64,000 bases of DNA from the NCBI GenBank assembly GCA_963377175.1, contig CAUJNA010000480.1, forward strand, positions 329,364 to 393,363, in the 5' to 3' direction. Position 1 is the first letter of the stretch; the number at the start of each line of letters is the position of its first letter. Below the pieces are notes generated by a model. That model did no database searches and was not told where the DNA came from. It was given only the letters and a program-made list of their open reading frames with translations. Origin of the DNA: Effrenium voratum (taxonomy: Eukaryota; Sar; Dinophyceae; Suessiales; Symbiodiniaceae). This document shows positions 21,620 through 34,699 of this stretch, one piece after another. The translations under genes and the position numbers were made by a program.

Positions 21620-24600
21620 CGAACGGACGGGACCCGACGGACGGACATGCACGAGGTTCTCACGGGAAACGGCTGAAGTTTGCTTCGGCCTGAACCACAA
21701 GTTGAGTACAACCCATCTGAGTTATGAACATTACCATGCAAAAGGGAAACCAGAACCATTTAAAGGGCCCTAGTTTTTAGACCCACACACGCGGCTGATG
21801 AGGGCGGGGTGGTGTTGAAACAAAACTGCTGCTGACCAAAACAATTCCAAGCCAACAGCACACGCAACACCCTAGCCCAGTTGCCGTCCAGCCCGACGGC
21901 ATAGTCTGAGAGAAAGGCACTGCATCACATCTTCAAGCCGCGCAGCTTTTGCCTGAAGCTGCCAAGCCGTCAATCAGCTTCTCAATATCTCGTCACGTGA
22001 GTCATGACCGCGGCAAGTTGTCACACAGCATGACACTCCAATCGCGTCTTGCTTGGTGCAAGTTAGTCAAACAACCACAGTGCATGGCATGTCCAATCCG
22101 AATTTCCAGGGATTCATGTGGGGTTGCATCGAACGTTCGGGTTAGGTTGACAGGGCGCTCATGCGTGTCTTCAGTGCACGTGTTCTGAGGGCCACGCCCA
22201 CCGCTCGAAGCGCTCGCATAGCCTGAGGAGTGCTTGCTTCATGATCTGAAATCGGTTTGGCGGTACGGCCCGAACATTCAAGTTGGCCCTTTTGACCTTC
22301 AGGCTCGCACACGTTGTTTGGCCCATGCTTGTCATGGTCAGCAAGGATCAGCGTTCACGCCTGGGTCTTTTGGACCAGTCGGCCTGAAACTATTCTAGAC
22401 ATCCTCAGGCGCAATCAGATTGAATGCGCCAGACGCTGTCCCCCTGCCAGCGGTTGTCCGCTTAGAGTGTTCGTCCAGGAAACTGTTGTAAGGACCCAGC
22501 TAGAAAGGTGAACATGCGTCATTCATGGACTCATTTCAATTCTATATGAGTGCCCTCAAGCAAAGGTTCTTGACATCTTAGGATGGCTTCTGGCTGGAAG
22601 AAGTGACGGCCACCATGAACCCAAGAATCGAGCTTCAGGAATCTCCAGAAACTTCTTGGTGGATCCCATAAAATTTGGTATGTGCCAGGCTGAAAGTTTC
22701 CCCGAGCTGGTTTCTTTTAATGAAGCTACTGGTTCACAGGGAATGAGGGCATGACCCCGATGAACTATCCCTGGTGGTTTCCGTTTGGGGATCCCAAACG
22801 GTTCATTCCCAAAACTCCTTGCCATGGAGGCCATGGAAAAGCTGAGTCTCGGGCAAGGCAGAGCGCTCACATTGGCAGGCCGGCACGTGGGTCTGGCGGG
22901 GAAGCTCGATGGGGATACGACTTACGTGTGGCGTTGTCTTGAAACGGGTGAATCTTTGAATGGCAAAAAAAGGTGCCCTCAACAATAACAAACACCTGGT
23001 TGACACAAGAACCAAGCTCGGGGTGAGATAAGCAGCAACGAACTCACTTTCTGCCATGCGCAGGATTTTAGGACTTGGCCATAGCAATTGAAGTGGAACG
23101 GGCAAGATAGCATAAATGCCAACCAAGGAACACCAAGCATCTCTCTGAGTATCCAACCATTGGTTTGGAAGAAACATGCATCTTCTCGGGCTTTCATACT
23201 ATGCGGCGCTGTCTTCGTTGCCAACTTGCATCTTGCAAATGCCTCAAAAGACATGGCCCGCACATCCTATGGCGCATTGCGCAACAAAACCCTTCGCAGA
23301 ATGCAAGAATCAACCTTGTCTTCTATCATTATTGTGTCCGTGGATGTGGGAGACGCGAGGGGCAACAAACATAGACAGCACGCTTACAGCCAACACAACT
23401 GGACAATTGCAATAATTCGGCCCAAATCGGAATCATTCACACAGACCTTGCCCCAGCCTTTAATCACACCAAAGTCTGTCTGACAAACGGCCAACCCTCG
23501 TGGTGCCAACTCGCTGTCCAAGGAACCAGTAAATGGCTCAACTATTAGAGGTACTCAAAACCAGGACTCCAAACCATGCAAGCCATCAACTGGGTGGCCG
23601 CACCTATTTAAGGATGGGACCTCACCTTACTAAACCAAGCTTAGAATGTGCCCTCCAGGCAAGCTCGGCCAGTGCGACACCATGGAAGTCCGGCAGGCAC
23701 ATGACCTGTGGACTGGCAACTCATGCGGATGGGCACAAATCTTAGCATGTGTTGCCGGGTGTTTGGCAGGGGTCCTGGAGAAAATATCCCATCCATGCCC
23801 TGTGGTCACTTTCGAATTAAATTATATACGGGTAATCTTCGTGTGTTTTTCTCATGGAGCTTGGAAGACCGGCTTGAAATCTTCAATAGCCTTGTTGCAG
23901 TAGCTTCCGTCTTGAGTCATCACACATAATCCAGGACCCTGGCTGTTTGCAGCGTCTAAGGGGTGTAGGCTCAAGCAATGCAATCATGCTATTGAATCTA
24001 TGCACCCTCAAAGATATTCGCCCATGACGATGGCTCCTGGAAAGACATTTCGAGCTGAAGGCACTTGATGTCCAACCGAGGAACAATTGAAGTGTTCAAC
24101 ACCCTGGCGGAGCTGAGACATGGGCCATGCAGGCTCAAGGGCGGCATGAACCCTCACACACACGCCCCCTGGCAGAAGTTCTCCGTAGTTGTTTGCCTTG
24201 GTTTTTCCCGCTGCTGCTCCTGGATGGATGCTTGCACATGTAATTGAATTGGCAATGCAATAAGCACTGGTCATGGTTGGATCGCGCGCCTCTACTTTCA
24301 ATCCTGCAGATTCAGCGCCCTTCTTAAACCGCATGGGGTGCAGTTGATCATGCGACTGTCCGGAGGATTGCTGGCTCTCTCTGTCTGTCCGTGGGGGGAA
24401 GGGCTGGCCGACCCTGAGCCGTCCGCAGCTGCAAGCCCGACAGACTTCTACTTTTGGATTCTACTTGCGAAGGATCCACAGTGCTAGCACTAGTTGGGCC
24501 ATCTAAGCATGTTGTCCCCATGAGACTGGCAATTGTCGTTTGTTCAGTTTGGGGCCTGGCGAACGTTGGAGACGAAGCGCGCCCTGTGGCTGGCAAAAAG

Positions 24601-26850
24601 CAAGACGTGATATCAGAGTGGCGGTATCGATTCTGATAGTGAACCCGCACATCGTGGCGCTTCTTCCAAACAGGTTGCAAACAGTCCGGGAAACAATGCA
24701 TCCATCTCTCCGCCGTTCTCCTTTCGGGCTCGTCACCACCTATGGGGTGTTCGGCATCTGGTAGAGCTGAACAACTTTACTACTACATACTGTGTTACTC
24801 TGCAGCCTCCTGACACGCTACTGGCCAACTTCCGTTCATCTTTTGTCTGGAATCCATGAGCTGGTGCAAGAGTCTCTGCATGGCAATGCCAATTAACAAT
24901 TTCGACGGACAACATGACCTGTGTCCATCCATGCGGGCAGTCGCCACGCCACGGGCTCTTGACGGCCCTCTGCTCAGGCATGCCAAGCACCCACGAATGT
25001 CATTTCGTTGCATGCGGCGATCTGCTAAGGAAGGCCAAGTGGAAAATACGCCTGCTGGATGATACGACCAGCGACACCATCCAACATTTGGTCGAGGCCG
25101 GTCGCCGGCGCACTAAATGTACCATGGTCAAAAGCCGGTTCTGCAACTGGGCACTGCTACAGCCCTGATGCAATGGCCGTCCTAATATGATTCTGTCGAT
25201 AGAGCCGCTCCCCAAAAGGGGTGCCTGAGTATTGAGCGGGAATGCACAAACACAAGCTGGGCTTTAAGAACAACGCATTTAGTCCCTCAAAATCCACGTC
25301 TGTGTGTGTGCGTGAGGCAAATGCTGGCCCGGCATACATCAGAACGTCTCGATAACTTGCTTCAGCGCTTTCCATAGCCTCAGCCCGCGCGACCCCAATT
25401 CGGCCAGCAGGACCTGCCCTCGCACTGAGTAAGACGTTGACAAACACCAATTGGCAAATATGCGCGGGTCATCTAGCAGCAATCCAAACACGCTCATGTC
25501 ATGCCCACTCCCAGCCCAAGTCTGGGCATTCGCTCACGTTCCGATCTTTGTGGGGGACCGACCCGGTTCAATGGAACTGCTTTGAAATTTGTTTGACTGG
25601 TCACCACATTGAATCCTGAGATGATGTTGTACGGGACTCCGAGACTCTAAGGGTGAAAGGATGTTCAGTCTGCAAGGCGAGGTTCTCTTGCTTGAAGTCC
25701 TCATTGAGCTTCACGTCCATATGGTTCTTGGCCGGCTAGAATGCGGACCCAAAAAAATACAGGCCGCAGCCAAACGGAATCCTGAACTGAATATTGCTAA
25801 TAAACTTTCAAGCATGGCAGGCCTAGGCTAGTCTGGGCCTCCGAGCTCTGGAAGGGTTCAGGTATCACAAACTACAACAGGGTCGATCGAATCACCAAGG
25901 CCTCAGAGATTCTGCAAATGTTCCGTGCGGACTGGCAACAGTGAAATCTTGCGCGCGAACCAGCCACAAACTATGTTCACTTCCTGATTGGATTTGACTG
26001 AGAAAGCTAGTGCCATCTGTTTCCACCAAAGCAGCTGCCCCGTGCATCCCACACACACACAGACAAACGCCATTGAGAAGAGAAAGCTTCGGTCATCGTG
26101 CCAAACCAAGCCACCGCGTTGTCCATACCAAGACGGTAACAAGCAAGACAGAGTCAATATTCGACGGGAATATTAAGTGGCCCCTGCAAACTGAAATGTG
26201 CGGCAAACCCCAGCACCCAGCTAAATATAGACTACCGTGCTTTTGTAGTGACGGGTGTGTCTCGAGGCAAGGCAGGTAGCAAGCAAGATGTGTCTCGATC
26301 CAACGATAGCTTTTCGCTTGTCTTGCAATCCCTGGCCGTTGGCGCTAGGCAAAGCTTCTTTGAGGGACAAAGTGCATTGATTCCAAGCAAGGCGCCAAAA
26401 AGTTTGATGCTTTACAGGTTCAGGTGCTATTTCTTGAGCGCTGTTCCAGCGCAAACAATCACATGCATCAAACGCATGTCATTCTAGGTTTGTTGCGGCC
26501 TTAGGCAATCAGCTTGCACTAAAGCCCACTCGTCCGAGCGTCTGCACCCTTGCACTGCAGAATGCGGCAGCCGGCCGGATGTTCGGTCCAATCCTCACGA
26601 AGCCCAAAAGGTGGGCACGACAAGCAACCTCTAGAGGTTGCTCTCAATGACTCAATCTCTCACAAAAGCTGCTTCCAACAATAGCTGAGTTGGCAACCCG
26701 TTGAAATGGGATCAATCTTGTGAATTTAGGAAACGGTTTGCAGGAAACCGCTGACGTCTTTTTTGTGTCAAGACCCGGAACAAAAAGGCCTAGAGCACTG
26801 CAGCAAGATTCAGACACGTTGGTGAAGGCCCCTTGCAAGGTTCACAAGCC
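21620..26850. other. Long stretch without firm genes
   Basis: Includes a near-palindrome around 22787-22807 (CCGTTTGGGG to AAACGG), a lone GTGCTAGCAC palindrome at 24481-24490, and plus-strand frames at 22785-22988 and 23088-23483 that could hide exons but lack splice or family support. Confidence 0.3.
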
Positions 26851-26861
26851 ACAGATACAGA

Positions 26862-26941
26862 TCAGTCCTGCCAGCCCTTGTAGGTCCATTCAGGAAAATG
26901 GCCCTGAAAAAGCTTGCCGTCCTTCTCCACCATGTAAGCGC
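26862..26941 (-). CDS. Candidate terminal exon, unknown protein
   Basis: After a GAG acceptor (26942-26943) the minus strand reads AYMVEKDGKLFQGHF then PEWTYKGWQD and a TGA stop at 26862-26864. Composition is protein-like and the splice site is good. No family is recognised. Upstream exons above 27 kb were not identified. Confidence 0.4.
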
Positions 26942-26949
26942 CTCTCGCA

Positions 26950-28080
26950 CACGACTCAGGCGCCAAGGAGGCAATGCCACCAACCACCACCTGACTGTGG
27001 AGAGACATATGAAAGTTCTCCAGCCATCGTACAACGTTGATAGCATTTCATGCTTGCTTCTTGTCGTAGTTTGGGGGTGCTGAGCAATTGACATATTCCT
27101 CTTATGGGAACTTGACGCTTGTGAAAGTCTAATCGAGCAAGCTCGCCAATGGAGGACAAGGGGCACGCATGACAATTGCCGTTTTGAATTGGAAACAGAG
27201 ACATGGGCATCAAATCAGCATGGGGCCTCCACCACGTGTGCACAACCCATCTTCTTAGAGCCCAAACCTAGATTCTTTGTAGGTCGCCCGCTCTAGACTC
27301 CGCGCTCTCGGCCTACTTCGTGCTTGTTCATCATAAGCTTCTTGTTCCTTGGCAAAAAGCGCGCCAGCAATGCCAGCATCATGACGGATTGCTCAAAACT
27401 CGCAGCTACGAGGCTTCATGAATGCTAAATGGCAATGCCAGCAACAGTGAAAAGCACAACAATTTAGTCGTGACCCTTTGTTCTTTAAACAACTCGCCTT
27501 GCTATGCAAAGCAGCGGTGCCCCCAACACTAGTTGTGTGTGTCGGCCTAGGCAACCTGAGGAAGAAAAGTCATAGATTGAACCATTGTAGGGCCACTCAG
27601 AGCTTCTTTCAAGCAAGGCAAGCAAAAGGGAAACCGCAAGGAAAAACAACTGCCCAGTAATGACACCAATGCCGACTGCAAGCCAGCACCAGCACCGGCA
27701 CCATGACCAAAAACAATGATTCACAAGCAAATCAAGACCAGGCCGAAAGGCTGCCTTTGTTCTGAGAGAACTCTGTCCTTCAGGTTCTTGAAGCGAAGCC
27801 ACATATTTGACCCTGGCATCAACATATTTGTTGGGCTGCGGCGCTGGTGCAAAACACACCCCCACTGGTGCAAAAAGCACCAAACTGGTGAAAGAAACTC
27901 CACACTTGGGGCAAATAACTCAACCCACTAGCAGAAAAAACACAATCAAGATAAAATTACCCTACGAACTGTAGCAATTGACCCTAGTCCTCCCTGGCAT
28001 GCGTTAATAAGATATGTAGTTCCCACGTCTGAAGAAACACACCTAAATCATACAAATAGGTCTGTTAAGACTCAACTACC
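26950..28080. other. Sequence without recognised genes
   Basis: Only shadow frames. Around 27840-27900 there is a loose repeat of CAAAACACACCCCCACTGG type (ACTGGTGCAAAA occurs three times with variation). Nothing else is seen. Confidence 0.3.
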
Positions 28081-28099
28081 GTGGAAGCTACCCCTCTAA

Positions 28100-28165
28100 C
28101 GAAGGAGCAGGGGACGCCATTGCTGGGGCATTCGGGTTTGCTGGTGTTGCCGATTTTGCCCCGTG
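28100..28165 (+). CDS. Possible pfkB-type sugar kinase exon
   Basis: The plus strand between a CGAAG acceptor and a GTAAGC donor reads GAGDAIAGAFGFAGVADFAP. GAGDA-x-x-GAF matches the second pfkB signature, whose Asp is the catalytic base of ribokinase-like sugar kinases. No other exon of such a gene was found, and the segment runs opposite to the other host genes, so this may be coincidence. Confidence 0.25.
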
Positions 28166-28317
28166 TGGTAAGCTTGTCGGACATTCACATTGTTCATATG
28201 AGTCATATCGGTATGTCGAAAAAGGGGGTGGCCTTTTTGTGGATGGTTTAAAGGAAGCCAAGAGGCTCAACCATTTGAAAGGGTCCCCTTGCTTTTGTTG
28301 GACACTCTCACATGGGT

Positions 28318-28341
28318 GTGGTCCCCAAAGTAGGGGACCAC
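28318..28341. repeat. Perfect 9 bp hairpin
   Basis: GTGGTCCCC, a six-base loop AAAGTA, then GGGGACCAC. It is one of several GGTCCCC or GGGACC palindromic motifs scattered over the window. Confidence 0.6.
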
Positions 28342-29367
28342 TACAAATGAAACCCCATGGGTCCACTTTGAGACACCACATGGCTTCCTTCGGCCGAGCT
28401 TCTCGTCACTCAAGTCCTCCAACTTCACCCAGGAGTGCCAGGAAAGCTCGGCTCCCATTGCCTGGGCGATCGCTCTTGTCCCGTGTTCCTTTCAGTGGAG
28501 AAGGACACCCTAGAAGCAAACAGGGCTCACCTTTGGGTCCATTCACGAACGCAGGTTGACTTCTCGGGTCATGACTCAACTGGTTGCCAAATGTTCAAAA
28601 GGCTGAGAACCGAAGGTGGGAAGGTGGATTCGCTTTGGACCACCTAGCTTAAGTGTTCCCTTGTGTAAGTGTAATGCTGCCGCATGACCGCATGCAAGCA
28701 AATGCACTTAGACGGCTGCAATTCTACCACTGCCAAGCGGATACGACAAAGCTGAACCTTAGGGGGTCCAGAACTTGCAGCTTTCGGCAATTCACGCCCG
28801 TGCTCCGATGTCTGCGCATGCGTATTCGCCTTATGCCTTAGCAACTCAGGCTGCAAACATCAAGCCGCCAACAAATAGTAACATGATCTAAGATAAACCA
28901 CCCCCTGCCCGGAGGGCTCCGAATGACTTTGACCATTTTGCAGGTCCAGAATGAGCGCAGCCAAGGTGCTAGCATTGGGCACTTGAAGCTGTGATAACCC
29001 ACCTGGGAGGAGCTGGCAATGCTTTAGGAAGGAAGACTCACGGGTGACCGAAACCGCCTGGGCTTGTCGCGTTTGGCAGTAGCCGCGCTTCTCTGACAGA
29101 ATGGCAAAAGCGCGTTGCAAACGCCGGTTGTGGTGGCAAGAACTCAAGACTCAAGAATTGGAGGGAATTTGCTCACTCTCATCGCGCGACGCTGTCAGAA
29201 CAACCAGCCCTTGCTAAATCACAGACTGGGGCTGCGAGCGCTCGCCGTGTGCCGTCCCTCCGAATTCTGCTTCCCATTTGGGTGCTTGTGTTCAGGGTGT
29301 CCTTCTCAGGTTGGTTTCAAGGGAAACCAACAGGAAAAAAACGATTTTCGGGTCCCGCATGATCAAC

Positions 29368-29666
29368 CTGGAGTCCGCCTCGATGGCGTCCTGATCCATG
29401 ATCTGCTCCTGAACGGAACACTTGGAAGCGGTGCAAAAGGGGCCTCTCCAACAAACACTGCTTTCTTTGAACATGTTTGCTTGCTGCGCAGGCCCGAGCA
29501 GGGGCCAGAAATATGCAACTTCATTGCAATTCCCCTTCCTCAATTAGAGTAGTAAGCCCGAGAAGATTGTGCTTTAGACAGTCTCCAATCCTTGGCCCAC
29601 ATGGACAGGGTGCGCTCGCCAACCTCCGGGGGGGCGCTTTTGTAGAGCTTGTAGATCATGGGGTTC
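29368..29666 (-). CDS. Two phase-matched candidate exons, unknown protein
   Basis: Minus-strand exon 29624-29666 (NPMIYKLYKSAPPE) has a CAAG acceptor and GT donor. Exon 29368-29408 (EQIMDQDAIEADS) has a TTCAG acceptor and GT donor. The first ends in phase 0 and the second starts in phase 0, so they join without a shift. The peptide is acidic and helical after the junction. The family is not recognised. Confidence 0.4.
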
Positions 29667-29679
29667 CTTGGCGCACGGG

Positions 29680-32600
29680 CGGTTCCACTTTAATCCTTTT
29701 TCAAACCACCCAACACAAGGTAACATGAACCTACGAGTCACAATTTTCCGTCCAACGGTTGGCCTAGCCTGTACTGCTACATAGATGCCCTCAAATGTCT
29801 TTGGGAGGGGGCTGAGGTTTGTTGCAGCTTTTCACAGGTAAAAAAACTACTCAAACAGTAACATAAAAAAGACACGCCACCCAAAAGTGTAATTGATTTG
29901 GTAGTGACATCCTTTGCACAAAAGACCTCGATCACTGGAAGGGGGGAGCAAATGAAAGCCAAGACCCTGTAAGACAACTTGAGGGCCCCCCGCCCCCTAA
30001 ATGAAGCTTTCCGTTTGGCCTGGCTGCCCGAAGCCAACAGAAAGGCTGCAATACTAAACAGTGCAAACAAGTCGCGGGAAGGGAAAATACGAAGGCAGCT
30101 ATAGTATTGTTAAACCGACAAACAGTTGGAAAGAGTCGCATAGATAACCAGGAGTCCAGGAGGCAGCAAGAATAATCAGTACTATATCAATCAAAGTCCA
30201 CCAAAAGCCGCGGTTCCTCTCACAATTTCTCAAGACCGTTTGGACGAACTTGCGGTTTCATACTGGGCCGGCCTCAGGTGACACAAGCTTTCGATGTCTG
30301 GGCCACTGCAATAGACCCACCGCTTCGAAGCCATGCAGCATTTTAGCCGGCGGGATTCTGCTAAATGACGGTTCAAAGAACACTGCGCTGTATGCCAGTT
30401 TCTCCCCAAACAAGGGAGACGGCAATGTGCAACGGTTGAAAAGAACTACGTCTCAATGCTTACCCCTCCCCCAAACAAAGTGAAGATCAGGAGGAGCTAT
30501 CAGTCAAAAAGGAGTAGCTTTGCAGCAAGTTGCCAGGTCCATGTCTTCGTGACGAAGGGTAAGCATGACAATGTGCAAGAAGGCCAAACAAGGGCAGATT
30601 GCTTGCCAATGCTGCCCACCTACTCCTACTGCGCAACAAGGCAGAGAAAAAAACTGCTATGCTAAGGAAGCCATCCAAGCCCCCGTCCTCGCTGAACTCC
30701 ATACAGAGTTCGCAAAGAGATGCATGACCCAAGCACATCCTTCCGTGAGATGTATGAGAATTCTGCCGCACAATGCGCTGTGCCCCTTCTGGATTACCTA
30801 AGACCGTGCGACTCAAAGAGACCGAGCTCTGACAGCTTGGGTCAAATGGCCGAGCTAGGGCTACCACGTAAAAGTATCTATCAGATTCACCCAAACGCCA
30901 AATCACTGGGTACAATGAACACTTGTGGTTCTAAAGCTGTTGGAGCACCCCTCAGCTTGTTCTGTTTCCGTGAGTGCCTCCAAGAAGTGGCAGTGCTTGT
31001 TTGTTTGCCTTGCCGACGCCGCATCTCGGCAAGCAACACGCATTCCAGGACCTTCGGCTAGGACAAACAATTGATCACCAGATTGCAACGTGGGGTCGGC
31101 ATGCCGCTGGCAGCAAGCAGGGCCCGCACTTTCAGGAAAGTGCCGTACTGGGGACTACACATGTACCCTACACAACCTGAAGTGCGTTCCACTCGTTGTG
31201 AATAACTTCCGCTAGCACTATTGTTTCTATGGTGCTTGGGCAACTTGGGCAATGTTATGTTTAGGTCCGCGTCGCCTGCGCGCTCGTGTGCGTTTAGGTG
31301 GTTCTCGCCGGGATAAGAGATACTTGTTTCAAAACACTTGGAAATGGATCGATGTGTCTTACAAACCAGGGTGCCTCTAAAAAACAGCCAGTTGGGAAAC
31401 CCAATAACAGACTCTTTGCCCCAAGGTGATTTCATTTCGCGTCCTCGAAGCCAAATCCCGGAACATGATTAAAGCTTGAAGGATCCACAATGCTCGCAAC
31501 ACTAAATGTCTTTGCACCCTTCCACCCGACACTGCAGGATTAAAAACAGCGCATTCGTGTGTATAATCTGCGCATGGGTGTCCTTGGATGGCTCAAGAAT
31601 GCTTCAGCTTGTCCCCCACCAGTGGACGATAGAATTGCGGAACTGGTCAGGCGGCAAGTTGGCAACCTAAAACGAAGATGGCTGCAGAACAACCCATTGC
31701 CCTTGCCGCCCCCAGCTCCGAGTAGCTCATTTTGAACAAGCGCTGAAACTGGCAACTTTAGTGGCCAAACGATGGGCACAAACCAGCTCCTACCAAGCTC
31801 GCTCATCTGGCATGCTCGGCAATCACTCGGCTCTCACTTCCGAAGCCAAACGTCCCCGTCTGACCAGAGGATTCTAGTCTGCGCCTGGGGGTTGGGCCAA
31901 ACTTCAATCAACCTCCCCCTTCAACGAGTCGCTGGTTCTCAGCAGGGCATCACTTGGGACAGCGCCAAGCTGAACCATCCGTTGCGGCATCCTTTAAAAA
32001 CGATTCTCTACTAGGAAAAAAAAGGCTCAACCGCTCCTTCAAATTTAGGGGGTAGGGCTGGAATACCCATTCTGCAGTATAAAGATGGGAGTTTTCGCAA
32101 AACATGTGCAAAATGACGGCAGTCGCAGACCAAACTATCTACAAAATTTGTCCCTGAATCCCACTGGGTGTTGTTCGTTGCTACCAAGCGGTCACTGCAA
32201 AGTGCAGGGGCTCCAGCTAGGGATCTACATCATGACCCCTGAAATATTAAGTGTACCAGTGTTTTAAGTGGATTGGACACCCATGCTGTAGATACCAATA
32301 GTTGCCAACACATCCGTACAAACACAAAAACATAACAAACATAAGAAGCAGCCCCGTTTTGATCCATTTTCCAGTTTGTGCCAACATCATCTCTCCAAAA
32401 TCTGCTGGGAACTGCTGGACGCGTAGTCTGCCAACTCATGACACGCGCGCGCCCAAATTCGCAACCCACAAGGGGCCTTAGCATTTTGTAGGCCTTAGCA
32501 TTTTGTAGTCCAACGATGGCCTGTTGATTTCACATAAAGAAGGGATGTGGCCCAGTGGCGTCATAGAAGCCAAACAGCGTCTACCAAGCCCAAGCACCAC

Positions 32601-33640
32601 CAAATGCGAACGAAACCAAAACCCTGATTCTACAAAACGACCTACCCAAGCACAACCCCCCTACATGGCCCACTAAGAAAATAATACACATACAACCTTT
32701 ACAAAATGCATGGACTTTGTAGCAACTTCGCAATCTCGCCTAACCCAAAAACCTGTGCCTCCACACACTTCCTTCCTTCTTGATCTCCTTCTTTGTATTT
32801 CTTCCTTACTGTCTTTCTTTGAACGGCTCTGACGTTTCAACTTTTCGTGTTACGGGAGTTTTCCAACTAAACTTTGGTCAATATAAGCAAATCAGGACGC
32901 ACATAGATATATACATTTACAATCATTTACACGTATGAATGTGTGTATGCGTGCGGGCGTGCGAGCGTGTATTTATGTATGTATGCATGCATGCGTGTGC
33001 ACACATCCCTCCCCTGGGCGGTGGGGTTCTTGGAGGTTTCCTGGTTGTTGGGGGAGTGTGGTCCTCAGGGGTGCTGTTTAGGTATGAGCACCTCCCCTAA
33101 ACCGTGCCACAGGTGGCGACAGCGCCTAGGTGCAGCCGTCCTCTCGCATTGCTGTTTCTCTTGGCCTCTTGCCCCCAGTGCGGTTTCCTCATAGTGCGGT
33201 CACCGTCAGCCGCCGCGCCATGACGGCCAGGCGTATGCGTTGCGCTCCGCCGCCCATAGTGTGGTCATGGCCCGGCTTCGCTCTCCTGACCTTGGCCTCG
33301 TCACGGTGTGGTCACTGCCAGGGGTTTGCTCTCTTGAGCTTGGCCTCGTGCCGCTACAGTGTGGTCCCGGCAAGGCGCCCCAATAGGGTGGTCACCGCCG
33401 CTCTCCAGCCTTTCGCGCCCCTGTGTGTAGCTGGCCTTGTTGATTTTAATTGGCCCCATTTTGTGGTCACAAGCACCTTCCAGCATTCCAACGTCCTCCC
33501 AGCGCTTCTCTCCTGCACTTGGTCTGCTCGTCTCGCTGTTTGCCTGTCCGTTCTTCAGATTGTTTCATCGGTCTCTTGGCTGCACTAGCTGGCCCGCCCT
33601 AGAAACCCAGGCATTTGCCGTGCGGGACGGCGTGGCCTGA
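29680..33640. other. Long stretch without firm genes
   Basis: Includes a 17 bp tandem duplication of GCCTTAGCATTTTGTAG at about 32476-32509, a short TG/TA-rich microsatellite at 32930-33005, and a T-rich run of CTTCCTT repeats near 32765-32815. A possible small plus-strand exon near 30523-30558 ends at GTAAGC but is not otherwise supported. Confidence 0.3.
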
Positions 33641-33655
33641 TAGCCGAAGCACTGC

Positions 33656-34030
33656 CAACCAACCAACCAACCAACCAACCAACCAACCAACCAAACAACC
33701 AAACAACCAGCCAACCAGCCAACCAGCCAACCAACCAGCCAACCAGCCAGGCAACCAGGCAACCAACCAACCAACCAAACAACCAAACAACCAGCCAGCC
33801 AACCAACCAACCAACCAACCAACCAACCAGCCAACCAGCCAACCAGCCAACCAGCCAGCCAGCCAGCCAGCCAACCAGCCAGCCAGCCAACCAGACAACC
33901 AACCAACCAACCAACCAACCAACCAACCAACCAACCAACCAACCAACCAACCAACCAACCAACCAACCAACCAACCAACCAACCAACCAACCAACCAACC
34001 AACCAACCAACCAACCAACCAACCAACCAA
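33656..34030. repeat. (CCAA)n tetranucleotide array
   Basis: About 375 bp of CCAA, with CCAG, CAAA and AGGC variants in the left half and a nearly pure right half. The long WLVG frames on the minus strand and QPTN frames on the plus strand are translations of the repeat. It directly abuts the exon candidate at 34047. Confidence 0.95.
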
Positions 34031-34046
34031 CTGCTTTAGACTAGCC

Positions 34047-34697
34047 AGCGTAACGGCGATTTCCTGCGCCTGGGGGTCAATGGTACCGAAGATTTTCTGC
34101 CCTCGCAGCTCGATCTCCAGCGAATCCCCGACCACAGTGAGATGGGAAGTGTCTGTGCCCATGTCCCAAAGCACATTCCACAGGAGCCTCGGGAGATATG
34201 AGTGTGTGCATGTTGGGGGCCCTGTGCCTTTCCCGTGATTAGGAAAAATGTCCAATCCTTCGGCTCCACAGGAGCCCCTTTGCTTTAGTTGCCGCAAAAC
34301 GGAAAGGGATCCAAGCCTCAAGTAATTTGTGCGAATTGAATCGGAGGATCCACTTCCTCAGATTTCCGTGCGCTTGAAGATCTAGAGATTTCGGGCAACC
34401 ACTGCCAAACGAGGGCAGGAGAAACCAAAAACGCCTTGCCAAAGTTCAACGGCCACCTGGACCATTGCCGAAATTCATTTGCCACAAGCATGACCTCGAC
34501 TCAAACCCCAAATCAGACTGAAGCGAGGAGCTTGTCCCCAACGATCTCTCCCACGTTCCTTCCATCCGTCTGCCGGTACCAGAGTCCTTGTAGGTGGGGG
34601 TGGCATTCGTCCACAGTTGGGACAATGTCCGCATCGGGCGGAGGGATGTGCACGATTAGCTCCAAGCCTGTCCTTAACCGGCCGAAGGGGGCGACAC
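34047..34697 (-). CDS. Two candidate exons of a W-DG-VGEI repeat protein
   Basis: Exon 34519-34697 reads, near its end, [20 protein letters not shown] behind a GGGGAG acceptor. Exon 34047-34187 holds [20 protein letters not shown] and IDPQAQEI. From memory, the pattern L-x-G-x-W-x(4)-DG-x-x-VGEI-x-G, followed by a strand ending before WSDGD, is a widespread dinoflagellate repeat domain of unknown function. The connecting segment between the exons was not found and phases were not verified, so these could be a decayed copy. The (CCAA)n array would be in the next intron. Confidence 0.45.
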
Positions 34698-34699
34698 CT

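Noticed and set aside
33565..34321. 145-240 residue frames made of GWLV or QPTN repeats
   Set aside because: Translation of (CCAA)n; only the non-repeat part at 34047-34187 may be an exon.
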